Below are positions 1-8,087 of a stretch of DNA of 40,091 nucleotides, piece by piece. Under the pieces are notes generated by a model. It saw only the letters and a program-made list of their open reading frames with translations, ran no database searches and had not been told where the DNA came from. This DNA is from a virus, in IMG/VR virus record IMGVR_UViG_3300037840_000197, positions 1-40,091 of that record, one strand, 5' to 3'. Position numbers and translations under genes: made by a program. Numbering within the stretch: the stretch's first letter is position 1; each line of letters begins with the position of its first letter.

Positions 1-127
1 GCTCGCCATTCTGAGCCGACGCCAGCAGTCCGATACCGGGATGATCTCGTGGCACGACAAGCTGAATGAAGCCATCGCCTGGCAGGGGAAGATACTTCTC
101 GATTTGTGGCCGAAATACATTTCGCGG
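1..127. repeat. Terminal direct repeat, left copy (circular join)
   Basis: These 127 bases are identical to the last 127 of the window. The repeat lies inside the portal gene and the reading frame continues correctly across the join, so the two ends are the same piece of DNA read twice. A length of 127 matches a common maximal assembler k-mer, which points to an assembled circle rather than true terminal redundancy. Confidence 0.95.
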
Positions 128-880
128 GCGAAAGTGCAGCGCATCATCAACCCCGACGACACGACCAAGCACGCAGTGGTTTTTAACTCCTCATACTCCG
201 ATCCGCAAGACGCGCAAGCAATGCTGAATCCCGACGCCGGGATGAAGATGGCCTACGACGTGGGAGTCGGCGATTATGACCTCACACTTTCGAGTGGACC
301 GATGTACCAGACCCAACGACAGGAAGCATTCAAAGCCATCAGTATGGTCATCGCAGAGGACCCGCAGCAAATGCTGCCAGTGTTGGGAGATGTTTGGTTC
401 AGCAATGCCGACTTTGCGGATGCCGATATTTTAGCTGCCCGCTTCAAGAAACTCTTACCCCCGAATTTGCTGGACTCCGACGATGATGATGTACAGAGCA
501 GGCTAACGAAGGCGACAGCAGAGTTGCAGCAGTTGAGCACGCAATACAACCAGTTGTTGATGGAGATGAACCGGGCCTCGGACACTATTCGCACGAAGCG
601 TTTGGATCTCGAATCGAGAGAGCGCATCGCGCTGATGAATAACTTCACGGCTCTTACTGTGCAACGGCTTAAATCTCACGATGCGGCAGCGCAAGCATTG
701 ATGGACAAGCAGCTAGAGGCCATCACCATGCAATTAAGCGCCATGCACGAAGGAATGAGCATCGACGACGATGCCGGTGCCGCCCCGAACACACCAGAGT
801 TGCCGAACCAGGTTGAGCCGCACGTGCAGCCGATTGTCCCAGCGTCCCCGACGCCGAGACCGCAGCCAGTTACGCAGTAA
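1..880 (+). CDS. P22-type portal protein, C-terminal part (continues from 38661)
   Basis: This is the 3' part of the portal gene whose start is at 38661. Position 1 is the third base of a codon, and the frame joins exactly when the 127-bp overlap is collapsed, giving 727 aa against 725 for the P22 portal. The protein forms the dodecameric ring at the capsid vertex through which DNA is packaged and ejected. The C-terminal part contains a long alpha-helical, coiled-coil-like stretch (about 480-730 of this window), as expected for the helical barrel of P22-like portals, and ends in a Pro/Thr-rich tail. The scaffold gene follows after 45 bp. Read alone, the first ATG in this piece is at 41, but that is an internal methionine and not the true start. 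Confidence 0.93.
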   Translation, partial: LAILSRRQQSDTGMISWHDKLNEAIAWQGKILLDLWPKYISRAKVQRIINPDDTTKHAVVFNSSYSDPQDAQAMLNPDAGMKMAYDVGVGDYDLTLSSGPMYQTQRQEAFKAISMVIAEDPQQMLPVLGDVWFSNADFADADILAARFKKLLPPNLLDSDDDDVQSRLTKATAELQQLSTQYNQLLMEMNRASDTIRTKRLDLESRERIALMNNFTALTVQRLKSHDAAAQALMDKQLEAITMQLSAMHEGMSIDDDAGAAPNTPELPNQVEPHVQPIVPASPTPRPQPVTQ

Positions 881-925
881 GCAATCCAGAGCAATCCACA
901 AACCCTACAAACACAGGAGGAAGTG

Positions 926-1870
926 ATGACGCCATCAGGGATCATTTTGAGTTCAGGAAGCCAGGGAGCGACCAAAGAGTCGCTCGAAAGCGTGTTAACC
1001 AAAAACGGATTCGAGCCGGAAAAGCCGGAAGTGGTCGCACCCGTCGAGCCCAAGCCGGAAGATTTTGAATCCGACGAAGAGTGGGAGAAGGCGAAAGCTG
1101 AGTTCGATGCTGCGACGGAGGACGGTGAGCGAAAAGAGGAAGAGGAAAAAGAAGCGGCAGGGGACAAACCCGAAACCCGTCAACAGCACAAACCCACCCG
1201 ACGTCAGAAAGCCGTCGAGAAAGCCACCAAGGAACTGCGGGAGGAACTTGCGAAAGCGAATGAACGCCTCGCCGCGCTCGAAACTGGAAAGGGTAAGGCT
1301 GCGGCCACCGAAACCGTCAAGCCACCAACTGAGCCCAAGCGCGAAGATTTCAAGAGCGACAAGGAATTCGACGACGCTCTGTTCGACTATCGCTACAAAC
1401 TGCGCCGCGCCAATGAAGAAGTTGAGAACGCGCAGAAGAGGCTGAACGACGGCCTCGCCAAGAATTTCGCCGACTACAAGGACGCAGTCGCTGACTTCAA
1501 AGAAGATCACGACGACTGGGATGAAGTAGTCGACCAGAAACTCGCCATTCCACAGGCGGTTTATTACGCCATCGTCGATTTAGGCAAAGAGGGGCCGCGA
1601 GTGACCTATCACCTCGGGCAACACCCGGAAGTCGTCGACGAGCTGGCGGAAATGACGCCCTACCGTGCCGCGATCGAAGTGGGACGCCTCGCCGACAAGC
1701 TAAAAGGCGGCAAGCCCAGCACGGAGAACCCGAAACCCAAGCCCCGCGTGCTTCCTGAGCCAGTGCGAACCCTCTCGACCAACGCGGCGCAATCCAGCCT
1801 GACCCGACGCGAGGCAGCAGCGAAACGCGATTACAAATCTTTCAAAGTTGCGGATCGTGCCGGCAGGTAA
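926..1870 (+). CDS. Scaffolding protein (P22 gp8-like by position and composition)
   Basis: This 314-aa protein is extremely rich in Glu, Lys, Asp and Ala and is predicted largely helical, with coiled-coil segments. It lies between portal and coat, the place of gene 8 in P22, whose scaffold is 303 aa. It would line the procapsid and leave before DNA fills the head. The C-terminus is basic (Arg/Lys in the last 25 residues), as expected of the coat-binding end of P22 scaffold. ATG 926 is preferred over GTG 923 because the perfect AGGAGG at 915-920 then has a 5-nt spacer. Two copies of a motif like KPEDFESDEEWEKAKAEFD / KREDFKSDKEFDDALFDYR (about residues 40 and 140) suggest an internal duplication. 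The assignment rests on context and composition; no diagnostic motif exists. Confidence 0.8.
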   Translation: MTPSGIILSSGSQGATKESLESVLTKNGFEPEKPEVVAPVEPKPEDFESDEEWEKAKAEFDAATEDGERKEEEEKEAAGDKPETRQQHKPTRRQKAVEKATKELREELAKANERLAALETGKGKAAATETVKPPTEPKREDFKSDKEFDDALFDYRYKLRRANEEVENAQKRLNDGLAKNFADYKDAVADFKEDHDDWDEVVDQKLAIPQAVYYAIVDLGKEGPRVTYHLGQHPEVVDELAEMTPYRAAIEVGRLADKLKGGKPSTENPKPKPRVLPEPVRTLSTNAAQSSLTRREAAAKRDYKSFKVADRAGR

Positions 1871-1891
1871 ACCCTCTTAAGGAGAACGACT

Positions 1892-3163
1892 TTGGGAAAC
1901 TCAATTCTCACGAATCAGGAGATCAGTTTCAAGAACCTGATGGTGCTTGAAAATTCGATGTCCTTCACCAAGAAAGTGAAACGCAATTACGATGACCGCT
2001 TCGGACGCTCCGGCGCGAAGATCGGTTATATCCTCAACATCCGCAAGCCCGCCCGCTCGGTTTCGACCGCCGGACAAGGCATTCAGTTGCAGGACTACAT
2101 CGAACGCTCGGTTCCTTTGGTCCTCAACAAGCAGTATCAGCAAGCCTGCGCCTTCACCTCGTCCGATCTCACGCTCTCACTCGACGATTTCACCAATCGG
2201 GTGACCAAACCAAAGATCGTGCAGCTCGCCAACGACATCGACTACGACGGCTTGCAGCAGTTCATCAACGTGCCTGCCGAAGTGGGAGCGCCGGGAACGG
2301 TCCCTGCGACTCTAGACGTCTACCAGAACGCCAGTCAGTTCATTGCGGACGAAGGATTCCCCATCGACGGCGAAGACGACATCACCACCCACGTCTCTCC
2401 CAAGATGATGCGTATCATCTTCCCGCAATTGCAGGGCTTGATCACCAATGGCGGAGGCACCGCGTCACTCGGCTTCCTGCGCAGCTTGGCGAAAGGCGAA
2501 GACGGCGGAAGCGATGACTTTATCAAGGGCAAAGTCACCGAAGCAGCCGGGATGACGTTCTTCCGTACCCAGAACGCGCCCACCTTCACGACAGGCACCC
2601 AGGGCGGCTCGCCCGTGGTCAACGGTGCGAACCAAACTGGATCGTCCATCGCATCGAGCGGCTGGTCGAACAACACCCAGGTGCTCAACCAGGGCGACAT
2701 CATCTACTTCGCTGGTGTCCACCGCATCAACCCGTTGACTCGTCAGTCGACCGGCGATCTGCGTGGGTTTGTGGTGACCGCAAACGTCACTTCGAACGGA
2801 TCCGGACAGGCGAATATTCCAATCGCTTGCGTGGATGGCGATGGCATCACGCTAGCCGGTCCTTACCAGACCGTCGATGTGTCGCCAGCGAACAGCGCTG
2901 TCATTACGGTATCCGGAGCCAGTGCCGTAACCAGCCAGCGCGGACTGGTGTTCCATCCGGAGGCTTTCACCTTCGGCTGCGCGGATCTCGAGATGTACGA
3001 CAACCAGCACATCTCTGAGATGGCTGCGGACAAGGATCTCGGCCTTGCCATCCGCATGTGGGCGCAACCTGACATCAACACTGACCGCTTGCTGATGCGG
3101 CTCGACGTACTCGGCGGATGGCTCACTATGTACCCGCAGGGTGCCTCGCGGATCGCCAGCTAG
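1892..3163 (+). CDS. Major capsid (coat) protein, P22 gp5 family
   Basis: This 423-aa protein (P22 gp5 is 430 aa) forms the icosahedral shell. Recognisable family features are the N-terminal segment with KKVKRNYDDRFG and IGYILNIRKP, and the late segment GVHRINPLTRQSTG followed by DLRGFVVT, which resembles the gp5 stretch before its C-terminal HK97-fold strands. The start is TTG at 1892, preceded by AAGGAG (1879-1884) at a good distance; no ATG exists until much later, so the TTG start is convincing. The gene follows the scaffold gene by 21 bp and precedes a secreted-type structural protein. The insertion domain (about residues 215-330) is rich in Gly, Thr, Ser and Asn and differs most from what I remember of P22. 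Confidence 0.92.
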   Translation: MGNSILTNQEISFKNLMVLENSMSFTKKVKRNYDDRFGRSGAKIGYILNIRKPARSVSTAGQGIQLQDYIERSVPLVLNKQYQQACAFTSSDLTLSLDDFTNRVTKPKIVQLANDIDYDGLQQFINVPAEVGAPGTVPATLDVYQNASQFIADEGFPIDGEDDITTHVSPKMMRIIFPQLQGLITNGGGTASLGFLRSLAKGEDGGSDDFIKGKVTEAAGMTFFRTQNAPTFTTGTQGGSPVVNGANQTGSSIASSGWSNNTQVLNQGDIIYFAGVHRINPLTRQSTGDLRGFVVTANVTSNGSGQANIPIACVDGDGITLAGPYQTVDVSPANSAVITVSGASAVTSQRGLVFHPEAFTFGCADLEMYDNQHISEMAADKDLGLAIRMWAQPDINTDRLLMRLDVLGGWLTMYPQGASRIAS

Positions 3164-3202
3164 TTCTAAGTCAAATCCCAAAAGAAAAGAGAAATAAATC
3201 CT

Positions 3203-4042
3203 ATGAACCGATTCACGAAAATTGCTGTGCTTCTCTCTCTCGTGGCGGGTTTGGCTGGAGCATGCTTCGGCCAGACCGCGCTTACGCAAACTACTTTAGC
3301 CTCGGCAGTCAACGGCCCAGCGCTCTATTCCGGAACGACACCGACCATCTCTGGCACGGTGACTCTGGCGTCGTGTACCGGTCTTGCCGCTCCTGTTCTG
3401 CCGGGAACCCCTTCGTCGATCATTTATGTCGGACGTGAAGCGATGGGCGTTTTCAGCGTGAACACCACCTCGTGCATCCTGGTCGTCAATCGCGGCTATA
3501 TGGGCACGCAGGCGGCTCCGCATCCATCCGGAGACATGGTGCTCTACGGACCAAACTACGCAAACACCATCGCCTTCGGCGGGAATCCGGTTCCGAACGG
3601 GCTTTTCCAGCAAGACCCGCCCGCCAATGGAACCTGTACTGCTACGGGCACGCCTACCAGTCCCTGGGTTAACGTCCTAACCGGTGCGCAATGGATTTGC
3701 TCGACCATCTCGAAGACCTGGATTCCAGGCTTCGTGAACCCGTTGACTACAGTCACGGATGTTCCGAACACTGCCGTTGCTTCGGCCGGGACCATCCTCC
3801 CGACAGGACCACTGTTTCACCTGACCGGGACAACCGCTGTAACCACCATCACCACCCCCGTGGGCTGCGATGCCACGGCGGTCGGTGGTTGCACATTTTC
3901 GATGATTGTCGACTCCGGAACTGCTTCGCAGTTTGGCACCGGCGGCAATCTTGAGATCGGAGCTGCGATCACGACATTGAGCGGTAAGACCTACACCTTT
4001 GTGTGGGATGCGGTTCAGTCGAAGTGGAGCATCAGCGGCTAG
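3203..4042 (+). CDS. Signal-peptide-bearing probable head decoration or fibre-type protein
   Basis: The 279-aa protein begins with a textbook Sec signal peptide: basic n-region MNRFTK, a hydrophobic core of about 15 residues, and a likely cleavage site after CFGQ near residue 24. The remainder is Thr/Gly/Ser/Pro-rich beta-structure. The last 70 residues (LTGTTAVTTITTPVG, then FSMIVDSGT, and a final YTFVWDAVQSKWSISG) follow a pattern common in phage decoration and fibre tip domains. It lies directly after coat, where decoration genes often sit. A signal peptide on such a protein is odd, because P22-like virions assemble in the cytoplasm. Four Cys pairs would fit oxidation in the periplasm. The function is inferred from position and fold pattern only. 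Confidence 0.7.
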   Translation: MNRFTKIAVLLSLVAGLAGACFGQTALTQTTLASAVNGPALYSGTTPTISGTVTLASCTGLAAPVLPGTPSSIIYVGREAMGVFSVNTTSCILVVNRGYMGTQAAPHPSGDMVLYGPNYANTIAFGGNPVPNGLFQQDPPANGTCTATGTPTSPWVNVLTGAQWICSTISKTWIPGFVNPLTTVTDVPNTAVASAGTILPTGPLFHLTGTTAVTTITTPVGCDATAVGGCTFSMIVDSGTASQFGTGGNLEIGAAITTLSGKTYTFVWDAVQSKWSISG

Positions 4043-4112
4043 TAGTTAGTTTCCTCCCCGCTTCGGGCGTTGAGCGTATCAGCGCCCACATTCTTTCCAC
4101 GGAGAAAATTAC

Positions 4113-4379
4113 ATGGCAGACATAAAGCTAGACGGCAGCGACAAGATCGCGCCGGTTCCATTCGATGCGCACGAACAGGCCACACGCGGCGTGCACCTTC
4201 CCACCGAAACCGATTCCCCGGACAAGGATCCACGCACAGTTGTCGAATTCCCCAAGGCAGTCGATCACGTCGATCATCCTTCTGGAGTCGGCAAGCAACC
4301 CGTGGTCGTGAACAGCGCCGAGGAAGAGCAAGCGTATCTCGACCAGAAGGAAGAAGAAGCATCCGACGAAACCGCGTGA
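4113..4379 (+). CDS. Small acidic hypothetical protein in the head module
   Basis: This 88-aa protein starts at an ATG with an upstream GGAGAAAA sequence. It is rich in Asp, Glu, His and Pro, ends in a strongly acidic tail (EEEQAYLDQKEEEASDETA), and looks largely disordered. It lies between the coat-linked secreted protein and another small head-module gene. I do not recognise the family. Position suggests a minor capsid or assembly factor, but nothing in the sequence proves it. Confidence 0.65.
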   Translation: MADIKLDGSDKIAPVPFDAHEQATRGVHLPTETDSPDKDPRTVVEFPKAVDHVDHPSGVGKQPVVVNSAEEEQAYLDQKEEEASDETA

Positions 4380-4429
4380 TTTATAGATCACGCTAGTTCC
4401 TCCCCATTTCAAAAACACAGGAGAAATCT

Positions 4430-4735
4430 ATGGCATCCGGAAATTTCAACATGGAAGACCCGTCGAAGCAGGAGCAGATCCGGCGCGGGCACCACGAATA
4501 TATTCCCACCGCTGGCAAGCACGGAGCCTACGTTCCGAGGCAGTACGATCGCTCCAAGAACGATTACCCGAAGATGATGGGCAAATTCCCCGCGCCGAAA
4601 CTGGCAGACTTCAAGGGCCAGGCGAACCCGGAGCAGCTTCTTGAGAACGCGCAAAGGGAGTGGAACCGGGCGATGGACGCGACGATCGTCAACTCCAAAG
4701 CCGAAGAGCATGAGTGGTTGAAGGCGAACGGCTAG
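4430..4735 (+). CDS. Small hypothetical protein of the head module
   Basis: This 101-aa protein starts with ATG behind an AGGAGAAA ribosome-binding site. It is polar and basic in its first half (PRQYDRSKNDYPKMMG), with a helical C-terminus containing EQLLENAQREWNRAMDATIV. No transmembrane segment or catalytic motif is visible. It belongs to the co-directional structural operon between coat and the gp4-like adaptor. Its TAG stop shares the palindromic CTAG with the stop of the opposing minus-strand gene. Function unknown. Confidence 0.65.
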   Translation: MASGNFNMEDPSKQEQIRRGHHEYIPTAGKHGAYVPRQYDRSKNDYPKMMGKFPAPKLADFKGQANPEQLLENAQREWNRAMDATIVNSKAEEHEWLKANG

Positions 4736-4902
4736 CCGTCTAGCTCAAGGCAAAAGCCGAAGCAGGGTTTTCCGTCGAGAGTGTAGAGATTGGCGATTTG
4801 GCAGACTTGGCCGTTTCGCTTTTTGAGCGCGAGAAAGCACTCTTCGCAGACTTCCGACCTATCAAGGCTGTTCATCTGAGGGAACTCTTCGCCTGCTTCC
4901 AT
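4732..4902 (-). CDS. Tiny minus-strand protein with paired cysteines
   Basis: A 56-aa frame starts at ATG 4902 on the minus strand and ends with a TAG sharing the CTAG with the stop of the plus-strand gene. It fills the only gap in the head module. The protein carries CEEC near residue 20 and two further cysteines (PCFGFC) near the C-terminus, so a small zinc-binding ribbon is possible. No convincing ribosome-binding site precedes the ATG. The well-behaved composition and the cysteine spacing argue for a real gene, but the short length leaves doubt. Confidence 0.45.
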   Translation of the reverse strand: MEAGEEFPQMNSLDRSEVCEECFLALKKRNGQVCQIANLYTLDGKPCFGFCLELDG

Positions 4903-4921
4903 AACCGAATTCTAAACCCCC

Positions 4922-5728
4922 ATGCCCAATAACCCCACAAACCCGCTCGCTCAATCGGCGACGGATTTCATCAAGTCTGGGTTGCGCCTGGTCGGAGCGC
5001 TGCGCAGCGGATTGAATCTCTCAAATGACGAGCTCACGGATTGCGCCCTGGTGCTGAATAGCATGCTCGATAGCTTCTCGATCGAGCGCACCCAGATTCC
5101 AGCCACCGCCATCCAGACGCTAGATCAGAACCAGAAGACACTCACCTTGGTTCCGAATCAGGCGTCTTACGCGCTGGGCAATGCGATAGGCACGGAGAAT
5201 TTCCTTCTGCCGCGGCCGTCGCGAGTCGAGCGGGTTTCGATCATGTACGCGGCTTCGCAGCCTACTCCTGTCGAAATCGACATGGAGATGTATGACGACG
5301 TGCAATGGCAGGGTATTGCCAACAAATCCACGCCGTCAATCCTTCCCCAAGTCTGCTTTGTGGACGATTCGAGTGCCGTCTTCCCCGACATGGTGCTCTA
5401 CTTCTGGCCGGTGCCGACGCAGGCGAACCCGGTCATTCTCTACATCTGGGGGCTGTTGCAGCAGTTCCCGAATCTAACTGCACCGTTTCTTTTTCCTCCG
5501 GGTTACGCGGAGATGTTGCGCTACAACCTGGCGCTTCGCCTGGCAGCGGAGTTTCCCTGCGATCTGCAAAAACTGGCAATCGTGCAGAAGCTCGCCGCCG
5601 AATCGAAAGAGCGCGTCGCAGGCATCAACGTTCGTCCCAAAGAAGCTGTGTGCGACTCGGCACTGCTTCCGAGTGGCGGGATGGGGAACATCTACACCGG
5701 ATCAGCCAGCCGGAGTTTGAAGAACTAA
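4922..5728 (+). CDS. gp4-like head-tail adaptor / tail accessory factor
   Basis: This 268-aa protein begins with the pattern of P22 gp4-type head-completion proteins: DFIKSGLRLVGALRSG followed by LSNDELTDCALVLNSMLDSF, i.e. paired helices with a conserved small-residue turn. Such proteins bind under the portal after packaging and form the first ring of the tail. The following segments contain YxLG-type strands and a PPGYAEMLRYNLALRLAAEF helix typical of the family. It is longer than P22 gp4 (166 aa). It lies just upstream of the gp10-like gene, as in P22. No clear Shine-Dalgarno precedes the ATG. The first domain is a confident match; the rest is judged by context. Confidence 0.75.
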   Translation: MPNNPTNPLAQSATDFIKSGLRLVGALRSGLNLSNDELTDCALVLNSMLDSFSIERTQIPATAIQTLDQNQKTLTLVPNQASYALGNAIGTENFLLPRPSRVERVSIMYAASQPTPVEIDMEMYDDVQWQGIANKSTPSILPQVCFVDDSSAVFPDMVLYFWPVPTQANPVILYIWGLLQQFPNLTAPFLFPPGYAEMLRYNLALRLAAEFPCDLQKLAIVQKLAAESKERVAGINVRPKEAVCDSALLPSGGMGNIYTGSASRSLKN

Positions 5729-5980
5729 TGGGAGCATCAGCAGGTGGGATTCTTCGGGCTTGGAGCGATACGCCTCGAAGTACGCATGGAGAAGGTTTTG
5801 CTGGGCTTGGTGGTATTCGAGACTGGCAAGTTGTTCAGCGAATCTCAATTTGTCGCATTCATCCTCGCGGGCTCTGATCGATGCGAACCACAGTATGAGA
5901 CTCGAATTAAGCGGTCCGAAGACCGAGGTGGATCGTCCTTTCGGCCAACCCGGAATGATGTCCCGCGCCTTTAACTTCAT
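5702..5980 (-). CDS. Minus-strand small helical protein (moron-like)
   Basis: This 92-aa frame lies opposite the structural operon. Its 3' end overlaps the gp4-like gene by 27 bp, and its start is 13 bp from the gp10-like gene. The protein has a coherent amphipathic helix (ASIRAREDECDKLRFAEQLA and onward) and a C-terminal hydrophobic stretch, unlike the low-complexity translations of ordinary shadow frames. A TATAAT hexamer at 5989-5994 (minus strand) sits 8 nt before the ATG with no Shine-Dalgarno, as for a leaderless transcript. This looks like an independently transcribed accessory gene. The family is not recognised. Confidence 0.55.
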   Translation of the reverse strand: MKLKARDIIPGWPKGRSTSVFGPLNSSLILWFASIRAREDECDKLRFAEQLASLEYHQAQQNLLHAYFEAYRSKPEESHLLMLPLVLQTPAG

Positions 5981-5988
5981 CGGCTGAA

Positions 5989-5994
5989 ATTATA
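5989..5994 (-). promoter_or_regulatory. Perfect -10 hexamer for the minus-strand gene
   Basis: On the minus strand the sequence is TATAAT, leaving 8 nt before the ATG at 5980, so transcription would begin at or next to the start codon. No good TTGACA lies 17 bp upstream, so the promoter is tentative. The hexamer overlaps the ATG of the plus-strand gp10-like gene. Confidence 0.4.
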
Positions 5995-7547
5995 TGCGAT
6001 TCGGATTCTGCGGACCCGCGTACCAGGCTCCATCGCCTCTGGGTGATGCTGAAGCTCTGATCAACTTCTATTTGGAGCAGATGGAATCGCCGAACGCCCG
6101 CACGCCGTTTCTTTTGATCGGCACGCCGGGTCTTTCGATATTTGCCAATCTCTCGGCCGTCGCTGGCGTTGCCTTGCCTTCAGTGCGGGGAATCGAGACC
6201 TTCAGTAATCGGACCTTCGCGGTGGCAGGAACGCATCTTTTCGAATTGACCCAGTCGGGAGCAATCGACTACGGCGGCTTTGGTGGGAATAACAACATCA
6301 TCGACGACGGTCTTCCCGTAACGATGGTGTGCGGCGGAACTGTGGGAGGAAGCTATCCCACGCAAGTGCTGATCGCGAGTGGCGGCACGCTCACCGTGTT
6401 CTCGCTCATCTCGGACACATTCCAGGCGCTCACTACGCCACCGACGAACGTATTGATGGTTGAATTTCTCGACGGCTTCTTCATCGCGCTCAGTCAGGGG
6501 AATACCTGGTCGGTTTCAAATCCCGAAGACGCGACCACCTGGCCAGGCATTTCCGTGGCTCAAGTCTCAGTGTTCTCCGATCAGCTTCTCTCCCTCATTG
6601 TTTCGAATGAACGCTTGTGGGTCTTCGGGGGAAAGCGAGCGGTGGCGTATTACACCTCGGGTTCCCCGCTCTTCCCTTTTGATGTGGCCAGCGGCGGATT
6701 CATGGAAGTCGGAATCCTCGCGCAGTATTCGGTGAAGCGCGTGGCCATGAAAAGCGGAACGACATTCATGTGGCTGGGCGGAGATGAACGCGGCGGAACT
6801 GGCGTGGTCTACGCTGCCAATGGCTATCTTCCGCAGCGAGTTTCTGATCACGGCTTTGAATACTGGATGGCGCAGCAGCCGCAAATCTCGGATGCGGTAG
6901 GAATGGCGCGGCAGGACCAGGGCCACAATTTTTATGATCTCTGGTTCCCCACCGCGAACGCGACGTGGACACTCGATGTCGATCTCGGGAGCTGGGCGCG
7001 GCGGTCGTCCCTTGTGAAAGGCCTACCAGCAGCCCATCTCGGACGTTGTCACAGCTTCAATTTTGCCACGCACCTGGTCGGCGATCGCAATTCCGGAAAC
7101 GTGTACGCCATGAGCACCCAGTATCTCTCGGAAAACACCGCGCCGGGAGTCTTTAACCCCATCGTTCGTACCCGCATCGGCCCGACGATCTCGAACGAAG
7201 GCGGCCAGCTCACCGTTCCCATCAACGAATTTCAGGTGGATTTTGAAACCGGGCTCGGCCCGATGCCGCCACTGGTCGATGCTTTCGGCAATCCTCGCGA
7301 TCCGCAAGCGATGTTCAGTTACTCGGAAGACTTCGGTAAGACGTGGACGCCGGAGCGAATGATCTCCTGCGGCAAGGCGGGACAGTTCAAGAAAGTGGCG
7401 ATCGATCGGCGGCTCGGGAGCTGGCGCAGTTGGACACCGAAGGTCACGGTTTCTGATCCCATCCCCTGGCGCATTGCCGATGCTTATGTGAACGGAACAC
7501 AAGATCAAAAAGAACGCTGGGCGAAGTCGATTGCGAGGGTTAGTTAA
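5994..7547 (+). CDS. gp10-like packaged-DNA stabilisation / tail hub protein
   Basis: This 517-aa protein corresponds by position, length and pattern to P22 gp10 (472 aa), which closes the portal-gp4 stack after packaging. It starts with a Pro-rich strand (CGPAYQAPSPLGDAEALINF) and contains repeated beta-propeller-like blades with Gly/Phe/Trp turns (for example ERLWVFGGKRAVAYYTSG). Near the C-terminus it has the sequence FSYSEDFGKTWTPERM, matching the 'SYSDDGGxTWS' signature of this family, then LGSWRSWTPKVTVSDP. The gene overlaps the following gene by one base (TAATGG). Confidence is high for the family and moderate for the exact role. Confidence 0.85.
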   Translation: MRFGFCGPAYQAPSPLGDAEALINFYLEQMESPNARTPFLLIGTPGLSIFANLSAVAGVALPSVRGIETFSNRTFAVAGTHLFELTQSGAIDYGGFGGNNNIIDDGLPVTMVCGGTVGGSYPTQVLIASGGTLTVFSLISDTFQALTTPPTNVLMVEFLDGFFIALSQGNTWSVSNPEDATTWPGISVAQVSVFSDQLLSLIVSNERLWVFGGKRAVAYYTSGSPLFPFDVASGGFMEVGILAQYSVKRVAMKSGTTFMWLGGDERGGTGVVYAANGYLPQRVSDHGFEYWMAQQPQISDAVGMARQDQGHNFYDLWFPTANATWTLDVDLGSWARRSSLVKGLPAAHLGRCHSFNFATHLVGDRNSGNVYAMSTQYLSENTAPGVFNPIVRTRIGPTISNEGGQLTVPINEFQVDFETGLGPMPPLVDAFGNPRDPQAMFSYSEDFGKTWTPERMISCGKAGQFKKVAIDRRLGSWRSWTPKVTVSDPIPWRIADAYVNGTQDQKERWAKSIARVS

Positions 7548-8086
7548 TGGCGGTGTCGCGTCAGCTACTTGAGACCCTGAATCCTGTGCACTGGGAAAAA
7601 GGCGGAAGCGGCGGCCCGCGTGTCACCTGGCTGCAAGGCTTGAGCGATCTGGTGAATCGGCCGGTTATCAACCGCCTAACCGCAACGACTTCTGCGACGG
7701 CCGTGGTTACCAATGCGGCAGTGCAATCGAGCGGAGTGGGGACCGGACAGCTTCAGCCGAAACGCTATGCCGAATTCACGGTCAAGGCCCGAGTCACATT
7801 CAACATCAATAGCGTCGGGCCTGCTTTCGTCTACGTCTACCGCACGCTGGGCGCGATTCCAGCCAACGGCGCAGCTCCGAATGCTGGGGACGTCGCAATC
7901 GGCGGAGATGCCTTCGTCGGCGGACCAACTTCAAACGGAGTCAACCAGGTGGGGACGCTGTCGTTCCTCGACTCAGGCCTCGACACCAGCAAACGCTACC
8001 GCTACTACCTCGCAGTGCTCGGCCCGAACGGAAACACCTTGAACCTGGTCAACCAATCTCAGCTTTTAGTGATGGAGCGCTCCTAA
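7547..8086 (+). CDS. Probable minor structural protein, beta-rich
   Basis: The 179-aa protein starts at the ATG overlapping the stop of the gp10-like gene (TAATG). It is beta-strand rich with many small residues (LTATTSATAVVTNAAVQSSG, then RYAEFTVKARVTFNINSVGPAFVYVYRT), consistent with a jelly-roll or fibre-like fold. In P22 this place holds the gp26 tail needle, but no trimeric coiled coil is visible here, so a needle assignment is not supported. Most likely a virion protein; exact role unknown. Confidence 0.65.
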   Translation: MAVSRQLLETLNPVHWEKGGSGGPRVTWLQGLSDLVNRPVINRLTATTSATAVVTNAAVQSSGVGTGQLQPKRYAEFTVKARVTFNINSVGPAFVYVYRTLGAIPANGAAPNAGDVAIGGDAFVGGPTSNGVNQVGTLSFLDSGLDTSKRYRYYLAVLGPNGNTLNLVNQSQLLVMERS

Positions 8087-8087
8087 C

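Noticed and set aside
1-127. True terminal redundancy or long terminal repeat
   Set aside because: The length equals a typical assembler k-mer and lies within a coding gene with no break, so an assembly overlap of a circle is simpler.
676-1167. Ser-rich minus-strand frame opposite portal and scaffold
   Set aside because: It is the reverse translation of Glu/Gln/Lys-rich coiled-coil genes, a standard artefact.
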